Source: Mycolicibacterium pulveris (GTDB taxonomy: Bacteria; Actinomycetota; Actinomycetes; Mycobacteriales; Mycobacteriaceae). From it: a DNA stretch of 64,000 nt. The stretch lies in the NCBI RefSeq assembly GCF_010725725.1, contig NZ_AP022599.1, positions 2,418,001-2,482,000 on the forward strand, in the 5' to 3' direction. A program made the position numbers and the translations under genes. The notes under the pieces are model-generated. The model searched no databases. It was given only the letters and a program-made list of their open reading frames with translations, and was not told the origin of the DNA. Positions 58,076-64,000 of this stretch are shown here, one piece after another. Position 1 is the stretch's first letter; each line of letters starts with the position of its first letter.

Positions 58076-58906
58076 ATGGAATTCGGGATCTCCACCTTCG
58101 TCAACGACGACACCATCGACCCGGTGTCGCTGGCGCGGGCGATCGAGGAGCGCGGGTTCACCGCGTTGGCGGTCGCCGAACACACCCACATCCCCGCGAG
58201 CAGGCAGTCGCCGTATCCGGGCGGTGGGGAGTTGCCCGACGTCTACTACCGCACGCTGGACCCCTTCGTCACGCTCGCGGCCGCGGCGGCCGTGACCTCG
58301 AAGATCGAGCTGGTCACCGGCATCGCCCTGCTCATCCAGCGCGATCCGATCATCACCGCCAAGGAGGCCGCCAGCATCGACCTGATCTCGGGCGGGCGGT
58401 TCGTGTTCGGCGTCGGCGCGGGCTGGAACCTCGAGGAGATGCGCCACCACGGCACCGACCCGAGGACTCGCGGCGCGCTGCTCGACGAGCGCATCGAGGC
58501 CGTCAAGGCGCTGTGGACCACCGAACCCGCCGAGTACCACGGCCGCTACGTGGACTTCGACGCGTCCTACCTGCGGCCCAAGCCGGTGCAGAAACCGCAC
58601 CCGCCCATCCTGATCGGCGGCGACTCCGACGCCACCGTCAAACGCGTCATCCGCCACCAGGCCGGGTGGATCTCCAACCCGCTACCGGTGCCGCGGCTGA
58701 CCCGGCGCATCGAGCAGATGCGCGCGGGCGCAGGCCACGATGTGCCGCTGACGACGTTCGGCACCCCGATCGACCCGGACTACTGGCAGGCCATGGAATT
58801 GCTGGGGTACCGGCAGGCGAACCTGCTGTTGCCGACGAAGCCGCTGGACGCATCGCTGCGGCTGCTCGACGAGTACGCCGCGGCGGTCGCGAAGTACCGC
58901 GGCTAG
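58076..58906 (+). CDS. LLM-class F420-dependent oxidoreductase
   Basis: The 276-residue luciferase-like TIM-barrel protein has VAEHTHIPASRQ (typical of the F420-dependent MSMEG-type subgroup), GIALLIQRDPIITAKEAASIDLISGGRFVFGVGAGW as the classic LLM core, and PKPVQKPHPPILIGGDSD later. The family uses F420 or FMN, and in mycobacteria F420 is likely. AGGGGAG lies 4 nt before ATG 58076. It is followed 43 nt later by a FadE pair on the same strand. Confidence 0.87.
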   Translation: MEFGISTFVNDDTIDPVSLARAIEERGFTALAVAEHTHIPASRQSPYPGGGELPDVYYRTLDPFVTLAAAAAVTSKIELVTGIALLIQRDPIITAKEAASIDLISGGRFVFGVGAGWNLEEMRHHGTDPRTRGALLDERIEAVKALWTTEPAEYHGRYVDFDASYLRPKPVQKPHPPILIGGDSDATVKRVIRHQAGWISNPLPVPRLTRRIEQMRAGAGHDVPLTTFGTPIDPDYWQAMELLGYRQANLLLPTKPLDASLRLLDEYAAAVAKYRG

Positions 58907-58949
58907 CCCCGCCGCGTCTCGACACCTGTCGAGTTCCTATTCTGGCTGC

Positions 58950-60152
58950 ATGAGCAATGACGCTGATGCCGAGCGGGTCGCCGAACTGGCGCGCAAAGTT
59001 GTCGCCGAGGCCGACCCGAAGAAGGTGCCCATCCCGGAGTTCCTCGGCGCCTGCTACGACGCCGGCCTGTCCTGGGTGCACTTCCCCGAGGGCCTCGGCG
59101 GGCTTGGGGTGTCCCGCGGGTTGCAGGCGGTGGCCGACCGGATCCTGCAGGGTGCCGGCGGGCCGGTGCCGCTGGGGCTCAACCCGATGGGCTACGGCAT
59201 GGCGGCGCCGACGATCCGCGAGCACGCCCAGACCGAGGACGTGAAGCGGCAGTGGCTGCGACCGCTGGCCACCACCGAGGACCTGTGGTGCCAGCTGTTC
59301 TCCGAGCCCGGCGCCGGGTCCGATCTGGCCGGGCTGGCCACCTCCGCGGTGCGCGACGGCTCGGGAGAAGGGGAGTGGGTGATCAACGGGCAGAAGGTGT
59401 GGACCAGCCTCGCCCACCGCGCGCGCTGGGGCCTGCTGCTCGCGCGCACCAACCCCGACGTGCCCAAGCACAAGGGCCTGACCTACTTCGTCATCGACAT
59501 GCACGGCGAAGGGGTGGAGACCCGCCCGCTGCGCCAGATGACCGGCCAGGCCGAGTTCAACGAGGTCTATTTCTCCGACGCGCGGATTCCCGACAAGCAC
59601 CGCCTCGGTGAGGTCGACAACGGCTGGGCCGTCGCGATGACGACGCTGATGAACGAGCGCACCGCGCTGGGCGGCAGCGGCAGCAGGCGCGGCGCGGGCA
59701 CCATCTCCGATGCCACCGGCCTGTGGGCCTCGCGGCCCGAACGGCACACCCCGGTGCTGCGTGACCGGCTCACACAGCTGTGGTTGCGCTCGGAGGCGCA
59801 GCGCCTGACCGCGGAGCGCTCGCGGGCCACCGCCACCGTCGGTGGTCCCGGCCCAGAGGGGTCGATCGGCAAGCTGGTCGGGGCCGAACTCAACCAGGAC
59901 ATCTACCAGTGGTGCATGGATTTCCTTGGGCCCGAGGGGCTTCTGTACCACGGATATCAGCAGGGCCCGCGTACCGGGGACGAAGACTGGCAGGGCCCGA
60001 TTCAGCAGCGGTACCTGCGCAGCCGCGCCAACACCATCGAAGGCGGCACTTCCGAAGTGATGCGCAACATCCTCGGCGAACGCATCCTCGGGCTGCCCGG
60101 TGATCTGCGCGCCGACGCCGGGATGCCGTGGAAGGAGATCCCCCGTGGCTGA
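58950..60152 (+). CDS. acyl-CoA dehydrogenase (pair 2, first-subunit type)
   Basis: This 400-residue FadE protein has FSEPGAGSDLAGLATSAV, GQKVWTSLAHRARWGLLLA, PKHKGLTYFVIDM and IEGGTSEVMRNILGERILGLPGD at the end. It is clearly paralogous to the protein at 55058. A loop around GPRTGDEDWQGP before the last block is unusually polar. The next gene overlaps it by 8 nt and supplies the second subunit. Confidence 0.88.
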   Translation: MSNDADAERVAELARKVVAEADPKKVPIPEFLGACYDAGLSWVHFPEGLGGLGVSRGLQAVADRILQGAGGPVPLGLNPMGYGMAAPTIREHAQTEDVKRQWLRPLATTEDLWCQLFSEPGAGSDLAGLATSAVRDGSGEGEWVINGQKVWTSLAHRARWGLLLARTNPDVPKHKGLTYFVIDMHGEGVETRPLRQMTGQAEFNEVYFSDARIPDKHRLGEVDNGWAVAMTTLMNERTALGGSGSRRGAGTISDATGLWASRPERHTPVLRDRLTQLWLRSEAQRLTAERSRATATVGGPGPEGSIGKLVGAELNQDIYQWCMDFLGPEGLLYHGYQQGPRTGDEDWQGPIQQRYLRSRANTIEGGTSEVMRNILGERILGLPGDLRADAGMPWKEIPRG

Positions 60153-61317
60153 GAACGTATCGGGCACCGAGTACAGGTTCACCGACGAACAGAACCAGTT
60201 ACGCGACGCGGTAAGGAAATTCAGCATCGAGCACTTCTCCGAGGAGAAGGTGCGCGAGGTCATGGAGTCCGACCCGGCCTTCGACCCGAAAACGTGGGCG
60301 CGGCTGGGCGGCGAGCTCGGCGTGCTCGGCCTGTCGGTGCCCGAGGCCGACGGCGGAGTCGGCGGCACGCTGGTAGACCAGGCCGTTGCGATCGAAGAGC
60401 TCGGCGCGCGGCTGGCGTGCGGGCCGCTGTTCGGCACGGTCTACCTGGCGATCCCGGCGCTGGTGGCCGCCGGTTCCGGCGCCGCACGGGATGAGCTGTT
60501 GGGCGACTTGATCGAGGGCACCCGCACCGCCGCGTTCGCCGTCACGGATCGGGCCGGCGTCTTCGATCCGGCCGCTGTGACGGTGGCCGCATCCGGAGAT
60601 ACTTTGTCGGGCAACGTGTCTCAGGTGATCGACGCAGGCATCGCCGATGTGCTGCTGGTCGCCGCGAACGGCGCCGACGGGGTGGGCTTGTACACGGTCG
60701 ACACCTCCGCGACCGCAGTGCAGCGCACCCCGTTGGCGACCCTGGACCTGACCCGGTCCGCGGCCAACGTCACGCTCACCGACGCGCCCGCGCAAAGAAT
60801 CGCCGGGCCCGACGAGACCGAGCGGGTGCTGAACCACGCGCTGCAGGTCGGTGCCGCGCTGCTGGCCGTCGAGCAGGTCGGCGCCGCCCAGCACCTGCTC
60901 GACCTGTCGGTCGAGTACGCGAAGTCGCGGCTGCAGTTCGGCAGGCCGATCGGGTCGTTCCAGGCGGTCAAGCACCGCCTTGCCAACCTGCTTGTCGATG
61001 TCGAGCATGCGAGATCGGCTGCCTATCACGCGGTTTGGGCGTTAACCGACGGGTCCGACGAGCCGGCGCTTGCGACCAGCATCGCGCAGGCGGTGTGTTC
61101 GGCGGCACTGACCCACGTCGCCGCCGACACCATCCAGGTGCACGGCGGCATCGGGTTCACCTGGGAGCACCAGGCGCACCTGTATTACAAGCGCGCCACC
61201 ACCGACGCCGCGCTGCTGGGCAGCGCCGAGCAGCACCGCGACCGGGTCGCGTCGATGGTGCTGGACGGCGCCGAACCGGCCCGGGTGCCGCGGGTCGCCG
61301 ACGGCCTACCCGTCTGA
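60145..61317 (+). CDS. acyl-CoA dehydrogenase (pair 2, TWEH-type subunit)
   Basis: This 390-residue protein has YRFTDEQNQLRDAVRKF at the start, RLQFGRPIGSFQAVKHRLANLLVDVEHA, and VHGGIGFTWEHQAHLYYKRA near the end, paralogous to the protein at 56250. GTG 60145 has AAGGAG 6 nt upstream and overlaps the partner gene. The tight overlap suggests equimolar production of a heteromeric acyl-CoA dehydrogenase. Confidence 0.87.
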   Translation: MAENVSGTEYRFTDEQNQLRDAVRKFSIEHFSEEKVREVMESDPAFDPKTWARLGGELGVLGLSVPEADGGVGGTLVDQAVAIEELGARLACGPLFGTVYLAIPALVAAGSGAARDELLGDLIEGTRTAAFAVTDRAGVFDPAAVTVAASGDTLSGNVSQVIDAGIADVLLVAANGADGVGLYTVDTSATAVQRTPLATLDLTRSAANVTLTDAPAQRIAGPDETERVLNHALQVGAALLAVEQVGAAQHLLDLSVEYAKSRLQFGRPIGSFQAVKHRLANLLVDVEHARSAAYHAVWALTDGSDEPALATSIAQAVCSAALTHVAADTIQVHGGIGFTWEHQAHLYYKRATTDAALLGSAEQHRDRVASMVLDGAEPARVPRVADGLPV

Positions 61318-61325
61318 GACGACCC

Positions 61326-61598
61326 GTGATCGTCACCGTCGCCAAGGTGGAGGACTTCGACCAGTTCCTGAAGACCTTCGCCACGGCCGGCGTCGAAAAG
61401 CGCCGAGAGCACGGCTGCCGGGGCTCACGGGTGTTCCGGGATCCCGACGATCCCGACAAAGTGTGGGTGGTCTTCGATTGGGACATCGAAGATTACGAGG
61501 GGTTTCTCGCCGATCCTGACATTCCGGCGATCGCGCGGCAGCTCGCCCTGAAGGAACCTCCGGTGGAGGCGAAACCCGTCGCACAGTACGACGCCTGA
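61326..61598 (+). CDS. small antibiotic-biosynthesis-monooxygenase-like protein
   Basis: The 90-residue protein has the ferredoxin-like dimeric alpha/beta-barrel pattern: a strand (IVTVAKVED), helix (FDQFLKTFATAGVEKRREHG), strand (GSRVFRDPDDPDKVWVVFDW), then a helix. It is similar to ABM-fold monooxygenases and stress-related dimers. No cofactor motif is visible, as usual for this fold. GTG 61326 is 8 nt after the FadE stop, so it is probably co-transcribed. Confidence 0.7.
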   Translation: MIVTVAKVEDFDQFLKTFATAGVEKRREHGCRGSRVFRDPDDPDKVWVVFDWDIEDYEGFLADPDIPAIARQLALKEPPVEAKPVAQYDA

Positions 61599-61637
61599 GG
61601 CGGTCCGCCCCCAGCCCCCGACTGTTCTCAGACGGAG

Positions 61638-62627
61638 ATGATCCGTACGGTCGGGCTCATGGACGTTTACGCCCTCGCTTTCGAATGGACGGACACGAAC
61701 CGGCACTGGCTCATCGAGGTTCCGGTGCGAATCGCCATCTATCTGGTGGTTGCGCTGCTCGTCCGCTACCTGCTGCATCGGATGATCGACCGGGCCACCA
61801 CCGGTAGGCGCCGTAACAAGAGTCGTGACGAGGAACGGCCGCAGGAGCAGACACGGCCGCAAGAACAGGCAAAGCCGCCGCTGCTGCGCCACCTGCGCGA
61901 CAAGGTGCCGAAGGTCGCCAGCAGCCAGCAGATCGCCGAACGGCGACAACAGCGTGCGAAGACCATCGGGTCGGTGCTCAAGTCGATCGTGTCGATCGTC
62001 TTGCTCACCTGGGTGATCCTGGCGATCCTGAGTGTGCTCGGGGTGAACATCGCGCCGTTCATCGCTTCCGCCGGTGTGGTGGGTTTGGCGATCGGCTTCG
62101 GCGCCCAGAACCTGGTCCGCGACTTCGTCAGCGGCATGTTCATGCTGTTGGAGGACCAGTACGGGGTCGGTGACATCGTCGACGTCGGCGAGGTGATCGG
62201 CGAGGTGGAAAGCGTCGGGCTGCGGATCACGAGGCTCCGAGACATCGACGGCACCCTCTGGTACGTGCGCAACGGCGAGATCGTGCGCGTCGGCAACATG
62301 AGCCAGGAGTGGGCCTACGCGCGGCTCGAGCTGCCGGTCTCCCTGTCCGCCGATGTCGAAAAGGCCAAAGAGGTCGCCCTCGAGGCCGCGGCGGAGGCGG
62401 TCGCCCAGCCGTCGATGGCCGCCAAGGTGCTCGGTGAACCGGAGATGTACGGAGTCCAGGAGGTCGCGCCGGACCTGTACACGCTGCGGATCCTGTTGAA
62501 GACGCGCCCGAACGAGCAGTGGAGCGTCCAACGCCAACTGCGCGCCGAGATCCTGCGTGCGTTCGACGAGAACGGCATCGACCTGCCCTACCCGCGCGGG
62601 CGCATTCACGCCGTCGTCGGGGGCTGA
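61638..62627 (+). CDS. MscS-family small-conductance mechanosensitive channel
   Basis: The 329-residue channel has an N-terminal transmembrane helix, a charged Gln/Arg-rich cytoplasmic loop (about 55-100) and two more helices. The MscS pore region GVVGLAIGFGAQNLVRDFVSGMFML carries the glycine/alanine packing pattern. The beta domain QYGVGDIVDVGEVIGEVESVGLRITRLRD and a cytoplasmic cage follow. It releases solutes under hypo-osmotic shock. ATG 61659 (MDVYALAF) is an alternative start with better ribosome-site spacing. Confidence 0.88.
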   Translation: MIRTVGLMDVYALAFEWTDTNRHWLIEVPVRIAIYLVVALLVRYLLHRMIDRATTGRRRNKSRDEERPQEQTRPQEQAKPPLLRHLRDKVPKVASSQQIAERRQQRAKTIGSVLKSIVSIVLLTWVILAILSVLGVNIAPFIASAGVVGLAIGFGAQNLVRDFVSGMFMLLEDQYGVGDIVDVGEVIGEVESVGLRITRLRDIDGTLWYVRNGEIVRVGNMSQEWAYARLELPVSLSADVEKAKEVALEAAAEAVAQPSMAAKVLGEPEMYGVQEVAPDLYTLRILLKTRPNEQWSVQRQLRAEILRAFDENGIDLPYPRGRIHAVVGG

Positions 62628-62640
62628 CGGAGCCGTCAGC
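62623..62640. terminator. probable bidirectional terminator hairpin
   Basis: GCTGACGG (62623-62630) and CCGTCAGC (62633-62640) form a perfect inverted repeat that contains both the MscS stop (TGA 62625-62627) and the tex stop (62636-62638). The two-base centre would open to a four-base loop. Its place between convergent genes fits termination, although there is no U-tract. Confidence 0.45.
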
Positions 62641-64000
62641 GCCCGAAGCCGGCCTTGCGTAACGCGTCTGCCATCGAACCGGTGGGCGCATCGGCCGGTG
62701 GGCGTCGCTGCGGGCGGCCTTTGCGCCGGAAGCTGCGGTCGGGCCGCTCACCCTTGTCGGCCGGTTCGTCGTCGAGCCGCAGGCTCAACCCGATCCGCTG
62801 ACGCTCGACGTCGACGTCGATGACCTTCACCCGCACCACCTGCCCGGAGCGCACCACCTCGTGCGGGTCTGACACGAACCGGTCGGCCATCGCCGAGACG
62901 TGCACCAAACCGTCCTGGTGCACGCCGACGTCGACGAACGCCCCGAACGCCGCGACGTTGGTGACCACACCCTCGAGCACCATGCCGAGCTTCAGGTCGG
63001 CCACCTTCTCGACCCCCGCGGCGAACGTCGCCGTGGAGAACGCCGGCCGCGGGTCGCGCCCCGGCTTCTCCAACTCGGCGAGAATGTCGGTGACGGTGGG
63101 GATGCCGAACCGGTCGTCGGCGAAGTCGGCGGGTTTCAGCGACTTCAGCGCCCGCTCGTTGCCGATGAGCTCAGCCAGCGTGATCCCCGAGCGATCCAGG
63201 ATGCGGCGCACCACCGGATACGACTCGGGGTGTACACCGGAGGCGTCGATGGGATCGTCGCCGCCGCGGATCCGCAGGAAGCCGGCGCACTGCTCGAATG
63301 CCTTGGGCCCCAGCCGCGGAACGTCGAGGAGCGCCTTGCGGTCGCGGAACGGCCCGGTCGTGTCGCGGTGGGTGACGATGGCCTCGGCCAGCGACTCCGA
63401 CACACCCGACACGCGGGCGAGCAGCGGCACCGACGCGGTGTTCAAGTCGACGCCGACCGCGTTGACCGCGTCCTCGACGACTGCGTCGAGGCTGCGGGCC
63501 AGCGTGCCGGGCGTCACGTCGTGCTGGTACTGCCCGACGCCGATCGACTTCGGGTCGATCTTCACCAGTTCGGCCAGCGGGTCCTGCAACCGTCGCGCGA
63601 TCGAGACGGCGCCCCGCAACGTCACGTCGAGCGTGGGCAGTTCGCGCGCGGCATACGCGGATGCCGAGTACACCGAGGCGCCGGCCTCGCTCACCATCGC
63701 CTTCGTCGGCGCGTCGGCACCGGCCGCGCGGATGTCGGCGATGAGCTCCGCGGCCAGCGCGTCGGTCTCCCGCGACGCGGTGCCATTGCCGACGGCGATC
63801 AGCTCGACACGGTGACGCGCGACGAGCGCGGCCAGAGTGGCCTTGGCCGTATCCCATTGGCGCTGAGGCTGATGCGGAAAGATCGTCGCGGTGTCGATCA
63901 CCTTGCCGGTGCCGTCGACGACAGCCACCTTGACGCCCGTGCGGTAACCGGGGTCCAGGCCGAGCGTCGTGCGGTTTCCCGCCGGCGCAGCCAGCAGCAG
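62636..64000 (-). CDS. tex: Tex-like S1 RNA-binding protein (partial, N-terminus outside window)
   Basis: The visible 454 residues are the C-terminal part of Tex. They begin [20 protein letters not shown] and cover the YqgF-like RNase H-fold region ([16 protein letters not shown]), the [18 protein letters not shown] helix-hairpin-helix, and an S1 domain ([34 protein letters not shown]). A basic tail ([10 protein letters not shown]) ends in the MADALRKAG motif seen in Tex proteins. Tex binds RNA/DNA and affects transcription and ribosome-linked functions. The gene continues past base 64000. Confidence 0.92.
   Translation of the reverse strand: MLLAAPAGNRTTLGLDPGYRTGVKVAVVDGTGKVIDTATIFPHQPQRQWDTAKATLAALVARHRVELIAVGNGTASRETDALAAELIADIRAAGADAPTKAMVSEAGASVYSASAYAARELPTLDVTLRGAVSIARRLQDPLAELVKIDPKSIGVGQYQHDVTPGTLARSLDAVVEDAVNAVGVDLNTASVPLLARVSGVSESLAEAIVTHRDTTGPFRDRKALLDVPRLGPKAFEQCAGFLRIRGGDDPIDASGVHPESYPVVRRILDRSGITLAELIGNERALKSLKPADFADDRFGIPTVTDILAELEKPGRDPRPAFSTATFAAGVEKVADLKLGMVLEGVVTNVAAFGAFVDVGVHQDGLVHVSAMADRFVSDPHEVVRSGQVVRVKVIDVDVERQRIGLSLRLDDEPADKGERPDRSFRRKGRPQRRPPADAPTGSMADALRKAGFGR

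Noticed and set aside
1..64000. Insertion sequences, prophage, integrase, CRISPR, tRNA or rRNA genes
   Set aside because: No transposase-like protein, terminal inverted repeats, regular repeat-spacer array or cloverleaf/rRNA sequence was seen. Island borders show no attachment-site repeat that I could recognise.

Overview
The window is high-GC actinobacterial DNA, and its gene content points to a Mycobacterium/Mycolicibacterium-type organism. The main pointers are a complete run of mceB-mceF genes with Mce-associated and exported proteins, several acyl-CoA dehydrogenases and crotonases, a fused HadA/HadB-type dehydratase, AveC-like membrane proteins, a DUF732 protein and an F420-type LLM oxidoreductase. 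Coding density is very high, with many 1-16 nt overlaps (ATGA, GTGA, TGATG). I saw no rRNA, tRNA, insertion sequence, phage gene or CRISPR array. Both window ends cut genes: the mceA tail at the left and the tex N-terminus at the right.

Region 1 (1-7.8 kb, + strand) is the distal half of an mce lipid-import operon: the mceA end, mceB, C, D, E, F, one Mce-associated membrane protein and four small exported proteins. Region 2 (7.8-40.5 kb) is a catabolic island. Its left part holds three polytopic AveC-type membrane proteins, a phytoene-desaturase-like flavoprotein, an AttH/CrtC-like protein (DUF7064-type), an APH-fold kinase and two TetR regulators. Its middle is a ten-gene operon (17.2-26.2 kb, followed closely by a ligase gene) with three consecutive unusual crotonases, a two-subunit Rieske oxygenase, three thiolase-superfamily proteins (one fused to a DUF35 zinc/OB domain) and a dehydrogenase. 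Its right part has an NTF2-crotonase fusion with an acyl-CoA dehydrogenase and a second desaturase-like flavoprotein; an SCP2 / CoA-ligase / P450 / alcohol dehydrogenase / aldehyde dehydrogenase / 3Fe-4S ferredoxin operon; and a thiolase/acyl-CoA dehydrogenase operon with a third TetR gene. Together these look like import, terminal oxidation, CoA activation, beta-oxidation and ring oxygenation of a hydrophobic (steroid, terpenoid or polyisoprenoid-like) substrate that I cannot identify.

The most interesting structure in the island is regulatory. A degenerate 22-bp AT-rich motif (core TTTAAYnTAGAnTARA) occurs once upstream of each of five separate transcription units, near 15.45, 17.14, 27.98, 31.90 and 39.84 kb. 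A different 24-bp element occurs twice, flanking the first TetR gene and its two probable target units. These suggest one dedicated regulon across the island and a second TetR circuit for its left part.

Region 3 (40.7-48 kb) is mixed housekeeping and transport: SurE, a PfkB kinase, an AGCS symporter with a methyltransferase, a rhodanese-like lipoprotein, the HadAB-type dehydratase and an FNT-family channel. Region 4 (47.6-52.3 kb) is a sulfide/persulfide detoxification module: TSUP transporter, rhodanese-DUF2892, CstB-like persulfide dioxygenase-rhodanese, SQR and thioredoxin, arranged divergently around three CsoR/CstR-type palindromes. Region 5 (52.5-64 kb) has a DUF3516 helicase behind an acyl-CoA dehydrogenase pair, a second such pair on the opposite strand, a lipoprotein, an LLM oxidoreductase, a small ABM-like protein, an MscS channel and Tex.
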